Part shown: positions 14,591-19,160 of the stretch, one piece after another
Numbering within the stretch: the stretch's first letter is position 1
Layout of the letters: each line of letters begins with the position of its first letter
NCBI GenBank assembly: GCA_030601605.1
Contig: JAUVTI010000020.1
Location: 1 to 19,160 of the forward strand
Source of the DNA: Gemmatimonadales bacterium
GTDB taxonomy: Bacteria; Gemmatimonadota; Gemmatimonadetes; Gemmatimonadales; GWC2-71-9
Direction of reading: 5' to 3'
Length of the DNA stretch: 19,160 nucleotides
Notes under the pieces: model-generated
Seen by the model: only the letters and a program-made list of their open reading frames with translations
What the model was told of the DNA's origin: nothing
Databases searched by the model: none
Position numbers and translations under genes: made by a program

Positions 14591-16866
14591 GCAGCGACCT
14601 CACGCGGTGGCGCACCGTCGGGATGATCGCGACCGCGGTGATCGTGTTGAGCGTGCCGGCATATGTCGTGAAGGAACGCGTTGCCCGCACGATCGCGCCC
14701 GACACGAGCGTCGGCGACCTCACCTTCGTGGGGCGGGACCAGTGCATTTCGTGTCACGAAGACGCGTACGACACGTGGCTCGGTTCGGATCACGACCTCG
14801 CGATGGCCGAGGCCACCGACAGCACGGTTCTCGCCGACTTCGACGACTCGGTGTTCGAGTATCGAGGTGTCACGTCGCGTTTCTACCGGCGTGACGGTCG
14901 CTTCCTCGTGCACACCGAGGGACCGGGCGGGGAGATGGGCGAGTTCGAGATCACTCACACATTCGGCGTCTATCCGCTGCAGCAGTACCTGGTGCCCTTT
15001 CCGGGAGGCCGGCTGCAGGCCCTCTCGATAGCGTGGGACGTAGTGCGGGATGAGTGGTTCCGCATGTATCCCGGCCAGGACATCCCGCCGGACGACTGGC
15101 TCCACTGGACGCGGAACGGCCAGAACTGGAACGGGATGTGCGCCGAGTGCCACTCCACGAACCTGAGGAAGGGATACGACCACGCCACCAGGACCTTTTC
15201 GACTACCTGGTCCGAGATCGACGTGAGCTGCGAGGCATGCCACGGGCCCGGCTCCAGCCACGTGGAGTGGGCAGAGATCCCGCCTATGGCCCGGCCGGAG
15301 GTCGAGAACTACGACCTCGTGATCCGCACCTCGGGAATCACCGGCCCGCAGCAGGTCGAGCTGTGCGCGCCTTGTCACTCCCGGCGCACGGAGCTCGGAG
15401 ACTACGACCACACCAGCGGTGAGCTGCTGGACTACCAGGTGCCTGCCCTCCTGGATCAGGAGCTCTACTTCCCCGACGGCCAGATACTCGATGAGGTGTA
15501 CGTCTACGGCTCCTTCGTGCAGAGCAAGATGTACCGCAACGACGTGCGCTGCGGCGATTGCCACGACGTGCACAGCCTGCAGCTGGTCGAAGAGGGGAAT
15601 GAGCTCTGCGCTCAGTGTCATCGCGCCGACACCTACGACAGCTACGACCACCACTTCCACCAGAAGGTGTACGAGGGTGAGCCGTCCGACGGCGCGTTGT
15701 GCGTGAAGTGCCACATGCCCGAGCGGCCCTACATGGTCATAGACTATCGGGCCGACCACAGCATGCGGGTTCCGCGGCCGGATCTCTCGCTGGAAACGGG
15801 CGCGCCGAACGCATGCAGCCAGAGCGGGTGCCATGACGACCAGCCGGTGAGCTGGTCGGCGGACTACTTCCGGCAGTGGTACGGTGAGGCGAAGAAGCCG
15901 CACTACGGCACCACGCTCGCCGCAGGCCGCGAGGGGCGGCCCGAGGCGATGCCGGACCTCATCCGGATGGCCGGTGACCCGCTGCACCCGGCCATCGTGC
16001 GCGCGACGGCTCTGTCACTCCTGGGTACCTACCCGGGGGAGGAGAGCACGGCCGCGTTCAACCGCGCGCTAGCCGATGAGGATGCCCTCGTGAGATACAC
16101 AGCGGTGACCAATCTGCCGGGTGCGCAGCCGGAGCCGCTGGTCGAGCTGGTCGCCCCGCTGTTGTTCGACGCCGTGAGCGCCATCCGAACGCAGGCCGCG
16201 GTCAGCCTTGCGGACGTCCCCGACCAACTCCTCGAGCCGTATCAGCGTGACGCTCTGCAGGAGGCCCTGGCCGAGTACGAGGCGGCCATGCGCTACTCCC
16301 TGGACTTCTCCTTCGCTGGGCACAACCTCGGCAACCTCTACATGCGGTTGGGCCAGCCCCTGCGAGCGGTAGAGTTCTACGAGACGGCGATCGAAGTGGA
16401 CGACCTGTTCTACCCAGCCAAGGTGAACCTGTCCCTGCTGTACAACTCGATGGGACGCAACCAGGAGGCCGAGACGCTGCTGCGCGAGGTGACGGTCGAG
16501 TACCCGGAGCTCCACGACGCGGCCTACTCCCTGGCGCTGCTGCTGGTGGAGATGAACCGTCCCGAGGAGGCGCTCCCGTACCTGGAGCGGGCGGCTCAGG
16601 GAATGGCAGAGCGCTCCCGGGTGCACTACAACCTCGGTCTGTTGCTCCAGTCGCGGGGTCGCATTGCCGATGCAGAGGCAGCGCTGCGGCATGCCCTGCA
16701 GCTGGAGCCGGACAACATCGATTACCTCTTCGCCCTGGCGGACCATTACATCAAGCGCGGCGAGCTAGACCGGGCTCTGCCCATCGCGGAGCGCATGATC
16801 GTGACCCACCCCGAGGCACCCGTGGGCCGCGACCTCAAGGCCTATATCGAGAGTCAGCGGCAGTAG
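14587..16866 (+). CDS. Multihaem cytochrome c with HEAT-like and TPR repeats
   Basis: A 759-residue exported or membrane-anchored cytochrome with one hydrophobic N-terminal segment (about 10-28). Seven CXXCH haem sites are visible, starting at C53, C185, C215, C260, C322, C341 and C372. An eighth, atypical CX4CH occurs at C410-H416 (CSQSGCH). The haem part resembles the cytochrome c554/octahaem superfamily (paired CXXCH proteins). Residues about 430-560 look like HEAT-type helical repeats, and 560-759 are TPRs (FAGHNLGNLYMRLGQPLRAVEFYETAIEVDD, repeated with 33-35-residue spacing). It is coupled to the Rieske gene by GTGA, so it is probably the electron acceptor of the bc complex in place of c1/f, with the TPRs docking partners in the periplasm. 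It could instead be a catalytic reductase or oxidoreductase. Confidence 0.92.
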   Translation: MSSDLTRWRTVGMIATAVIVLSVPAYVVKERVARTIAPDTSVGDLTFVGRDQCISCHEDAYDTWLGSDHDLAMAEATDSTVLADFDDSVFEYRGVTSRFYRRDGRFLVHTEGPGGEMGEFEITHTFGVYPLQQYLVPFPGGRLQALSIAWDVVRDEWFRMYPGQDIPPDDWLHWTRNGQNWNGMCAECHSTNLRKGYDHATRTFSTTWSEIDVSCEACHGPGSSHVEWAEIPPMARPEVENYDLVIRTSGITGPQQVELCAPCHSRRTELGDYDHTSGELLDYQVPALLDQELYFPDGQILDEVYVYGSFVQSKMYRNDVRCGDCHDVHSLQLVEEGNELCAQCHRADTYDSYDHHFHQKVYEGEPSDGALCVKCHMPERPYMVIDYRADHSMRVPRPDLSLETGAPNACSQSGCHDDQPVSWSADYFRQWYGEAKKPHYGTTLAAGREGRPEAMPDLIRMAGDPLHPAIVRATALSLLGTYPGEESTAAFNRALADEDALVRYTAVTNLPGAQPEPLVELVAPLLFDAVSAIRTQAAVSLADVPDQLLEPYQRDALQEALAEYEAAMRYSLDFSFAGHNLGNLYMRLGQPLRAVEFYETAIEVDDLFYPAKVNLSLLYNSMGRNQEAETLLREVTVEYPELHDAAYSLALLLVEMNRPEEALPYLERAAQGMAERSRVHYNLGLLLQSRGRIADAEAALRHALQLEPDNIDYLFALADHYIKRGELDRALPIAERMIVTHPEAPVGRDLKAYIESQRQ

Positions 16867-16914
16867 CGCCGCGGCGCCACGCCGCCGCCCATCCCGCTCG
16901 CGTACATTGCAGAC

Positions 16915-18768
16915 ATGTGCGGCATATACGGGATGGTCTCCTTCGGCCGCGATCCACTGCGCGCCCCGCAGGTCCTGGATCGGATGGGGGAGGCGGTGCG
17001 CCACCGCGGGCCTGACGACCGCGCTACGGCCATCACTCCCGGCGCCGTCATCGGGGTCGAGCGGCTTCGCATAACCGATCCACGGCCACAGGCCGCCCAG
17101 CCGTTCAAAGACCACGCCGCACGCGTGTGGCTCGCTTGCAACGGCGCCATTTACAACGCCCGGCGACTGCGAGCCCGCTACGCCGACTACCCCTACCGCT
17201 CGCGCTCCGACATCGAACCGATCCTGCCGCTCTACCTCGACCGTGGACCAGACGGAATCGCGGAGCTGGACGGGATGTTCGCCATTGCACTCTGGGACGA
17301 GCGCAACCGGCGCCTCCTGCTGGCGCGCGACCGTGCCGGCGAGAAGCCGCTGTTCTGGGCTCGCGTCGGCTCCGAAGTGTGGTTCGCGTCGGAGGTGCAG
17401 GCGCTGCTGGTACATCCAGCGGTTCCCAGGACGCTCGACCGGACCGCCCTCGACGACTACCTGACGCTCGGCTACGCGCTGGAGCCACGTACCATGTTCG
17501 GCGCCATCCGCAAAGTGGAAGCGGGAACGGTGGCGGCCTTCTCAGACGGTGGTGAGGAGACCCACCGCTTTTGGCGCCCGGAGGCGATCCCGGTCCTGCG
17601 GCTGCCCCAGGAGGAGGCGGCACGCCGTCTGGAGTCGCATCTCGAGGACGCCGTAGCAGGGCAGCTGCAGGCGGACGTCCCGGTCGGGGTGTTCTCCAGC
17701 GGCGGAGTGGACTCGTCGCTGCTGGCGGCGCTGGCGACTCGCGGCGGAACAGTTCACACCTTCACGGTCGGCTTCTCCGACCCGTCGTACGACGAGCGAA
17801 TGCCGGCGGGGCGGCTCGCCTCCGCTCTCGGCACCACACACCACACCGTGGTCGCCGACGAGCCCGGCCTCAGGGTTGCACTCGATGCGCTGACCCGAGG
17901 TACGGCGGAGCCCATCGCCGATCCGGCCGTCCTCCCCACGTATCTCCTCGCGCGCACGGCTCGGGAGCACGTAGGAGTGGTGCTGAGCGGCGAGGGTGCG
18001 GACGAGCTGTTCGGCGGCTACCCCACGTACCTGGGCCACGCGGCCGCACCCTGGTTCGGCGCCCTGCCGGAGGGAGTGCGGCGTAGTGTTGCACGGCTGG
18101 TCGGCGCACTGCCTGCCTCCGCCGGCCGGGTGCCGCTGGAGTTCCTGCTGAAGCGCTTCGTCGCAGGAGCGCTTAACGAAACGCTGGAGCGGCACGTCAG
18201 ATGGTTCGGGACCGGACTGTTGGGTGAGGCGGATGACTGGGAGCCCTGGCACGACAGCGAGGCGGCGCCCGTCTGGCTCGAAGCACTGCTGGCCGAGCCC
18301 GACCCGCTGCGCCGCGTGATGTTGTTCGACTACCTCACGTACCTGCGCGACAACCTGCTGACGAAGGTGGACCGCGCGACGATGCTGGTCTCGCTCGAGG
18401 CGCGGGCGCCCTACCTGGACCGGGCGCTCACGGAGTTCGCCTTGGGGCTCGAAACCGGCTACCGGGTCCGGGGCCCAACCACGAAGTGGCTGCTCAAGCG
18501 CGTGGCGCGGCGCCGCCTCCCGCGGCGGTTCGTGACCCGCCGCAAGCGCGGCCTCAGCGTCCCCATCGGGCGCTGGATCAACGACGCCCTGCGCAGTGAT
18601 GTGGACAGGCTGCTGGCGCCGGCCCGTCTCCAGGCAGAGGGGGTGTTGCGGGCCGAACGGGTGGGTCAACTTCTCTCCGAGCACCGCAGCGGCCGCGTCA
18701 ATCACGCGCGGGCGCTGTGGCCGCTGATCATTCTGCAAATCTGGCGTGAACGATGGTTGGGAGACTGA
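16915..18768 (+). CDS. asnB: Asparagine synthetase, glutamine-hydrolysing
   Basis: A 617-residue class-II glutamine amidotransferase fused to an ATP-dependent synthetase. Catalytic Cys2 is exposed after removal of Met1 (MCGIYG). RHRGPDD, CNGAIYN and SRSDIEP belong to the glutaminase domain (about 1-200). The synthetase PP-loop SGGVDS is at 262-267, with GEGADELFGGY and the KVDRATM / EARAPYLD signatures following. It would make asparagine from aspartate, glutamine and ATP. Members of this family also act in cell-envelope or secondary-product amidation, which cannot be excluded. The start needs Cys2, so ATG 16915 is certain. No clear ribosome binding site precedes it. TACATT at 16903-16908 might be a -10 box of a nearly leaderless message, and a 12-bp GC palindrome (16866-16877) lies in the 48-nt gap. 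The next gene begins 2 bases after its stop. Confidence 0.95.
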   Translation: MCGIYGMVSFGRDPLRAPQVLDRMGEAVRHRGPDDRATAITPGAVIGVERLRITDPRPQAAQPFKDHAARVWLACNGAIYNARRLRARYADYPYRSRSDIEPILPLYLDRGPDGIAELDGMFAIALWDERNRRLLLARDRAGEKPLFWARVGSEVWFASEVQALLVHPAVPRTLDRTALDDYLTLGYALEPRTMFGAIRKVEAGTVAAFSDGGEETHRFWRPEAIPVLRLPQEEAARRLESHLEDAVAGQLQADVPVGVFSSGGVDSSLLAALATRGGTVHTFTVGFSDPSYDERMPAGRLASALGTTHHTVVADEPGLRVALDALTRGTAEPIADPAVLPTYLLARTAREHVGVVLSGEGADELFGGYPTYLGHAAAPWFGALPEGVRRSVARLVGALPASAGRVPLEFLLKRFVAGALNETLERHVRWFGTGLLGEADDWEPWHDSEAAPVWLEALLAEPDPLRRVMLFDYLTYLRDNLLTKVDRATMLVSLEARAPYLDRALTEFALGLETGYRVRGPTTKWLLKRVARRRLPRRFVTRRKRGLSVPIGRWINDALRSDVDRLLAPARLQAEGVLRAERVGQLLSEHRSGRVNHARALWPLIILQIWRERWLGD

Positions 18769-18769
18769 A

Positions 18770-19160
18770 ATGAACCGCGACGAAGCCCTGGCATTGATGC
18801 ACGAGTACACGGCGTCCGACGCCCTGCGAAAGCACATGTACGCGGTGGAGGCCGCGATGAGAGCCTGCGCCCGCAAGTACGGCGAGGATGAGGAGAAGTG
18901 GGGCGTCGTGGGCCTGCTGCACGACTTCGACTACGAACGCTATCCCAACGACGCCCACTCCCCGACCGAGGAGCACCCTTCCCACGGGGTGGGCGTCCTT
19001 CGCGAGCGCGGCATCGAAGAGGACATCCTGGCCGCCATAATGGGCCACGCTTCGTACACCGGCGTGCCGCGTGAGTCACCGATGGCCAAGTCGCTGTTCG
19101 CGGTGGACGAGCTGTGCGGCTTCCTCACGGCCTGCGCGCTGGTGCGGCCGTCCCGCAGCC
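18770..19160 (+). CDS. HD-domain (HDIG-type) hydrolase, C-terminus beyond window edge
   Basis: The first 130 residues of a small HD-superfamily protein. Visible motif residues are H22 (RKHMYAVE), H51-D52 (LLHDFDYERYP), H72 (HPSHGV), H93 (IMGHASYTG) and D113 (VDELCGFL), in the usual order for HDIG metal-dependent phosphohydrolases. Stand-alone members are usually about 185-190 residues, so about 55-60 residues are missing. ATG 18770 begins one base after the asnB stop (18766-18768) and has GGGAG at 18759-18763 inside asnB, so the two are cotranscribed and probably coupled. The substrate of these stand-alone HD proteins is generally unknown; nucleotides are likely. The protein appears cytoplasmic with no signal peptide. 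Confidence 0.9.
   Translation, partial: MNRDEALALMHEYTASDALRKHMYAVEAAMRACARKYGEDEEKWGVVGLLHDFDYERYPNDAHSPTEEHPSHGVGVLRERGIEEDILAAIMGHASYTGVPRESPMAKSLFAVDELCGFLTACALVRPSRS

Noticed and set aside
16866..16877. Perfect palindrome GCGCCGCGGCGC between the multihaem cytochrome gene and asnB as a terminator or operator.
   Set aside because: It is short, has no loop or T-tract, and such GC palindromes arise readily in this base composition.
1..19160. Search by eye for CRISPR arrays, tRNA genes, insertion-sequence ends, attachment sites, retrons or defence genes.
   Set aside because: No direct-repeat arrays, cloverleaf sequences, transposases, reverse transcriptases or nuclease-defence motifs were found; the genes look like ordinary chromosomal metabolism and respiration.

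Overview
This is a compact, GC-rich (roughly two-thirds G+C by eye) chromosomal window with 14 protein genes. I see no RNA genes, insertion sequences or CRISPR. One gene at the left edge is on the minus strand and the other 13 are on the plus strand. The protein set (b6f-like cytochrome b with an APWY loop, TPR-carrying multihaem cytochrome c, several metallopeptidases), the GTG/TTG starts and the run of 4-nt ATGA/GTGA overlaps suggest an aerobic, probably heterotrophic Gram-negative bacterium. Gemmatimonadota or a relative is my best guess, but this is inference from style and not from a marker gene.

Left region (1-5694): peptide uptake and breakdown. A truncated OPT-family oligopeptide transporter points left from a good sigma-70-type promoter (TTGACA, 18-nt spacer, TACAAT). 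Divergent from it is pepD (aminoacyl-histidine dipeptidase), followed by an M42-family aminopeptidase and a secreted M28 peptidase with a C-terminal PDZ domain. Two hairpins separate these genes. The second, at 4293-4342, is a near-perfect 19-bp inverted repeat.

Middle region (5712-12730): a tightly packed series. It contains a GAF-domain protein resembling free methionine-(R)-sulfoxide reductase but with only two of the three family cysteines, a proline-iminopeptidase-like alpha/beta hydrolase, an unrecognised 221-residue protein, endonuclease III (nth), a DUF255/thioredoxin-like protein, a small DUF6941-like protein and a GT39/ArnT-like membrane glycosyltransferase. Most junctions are 4-nt overlaps or gaps of at most about 25 nt, so translational coupling is likely.

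Respiratory region (12693-16866): a fused full-length cytochrome b, a Rieske iron-sulfur protein with a Tat-like N-terminus, and a 759-residue multihaem cytochrome c with seven CXXCH sites, one probable CX4CH site, HEAT-like repeats and TPRs. No cytochrome c1 or f gene is present. The natural reading is an alternative bc complex whose electron outlet is the multihaem protein. This is the most interesting system in the window.

Right region (16915-19160): a glutamine-dependent asparagine synthetase (asnB), then the start of an HD-domain hydrolase that runs off the right edge. No stretch longer than about 150 bases lacks a gene; the longest gaps are 1557-1677 and 4289-4428, both described below.
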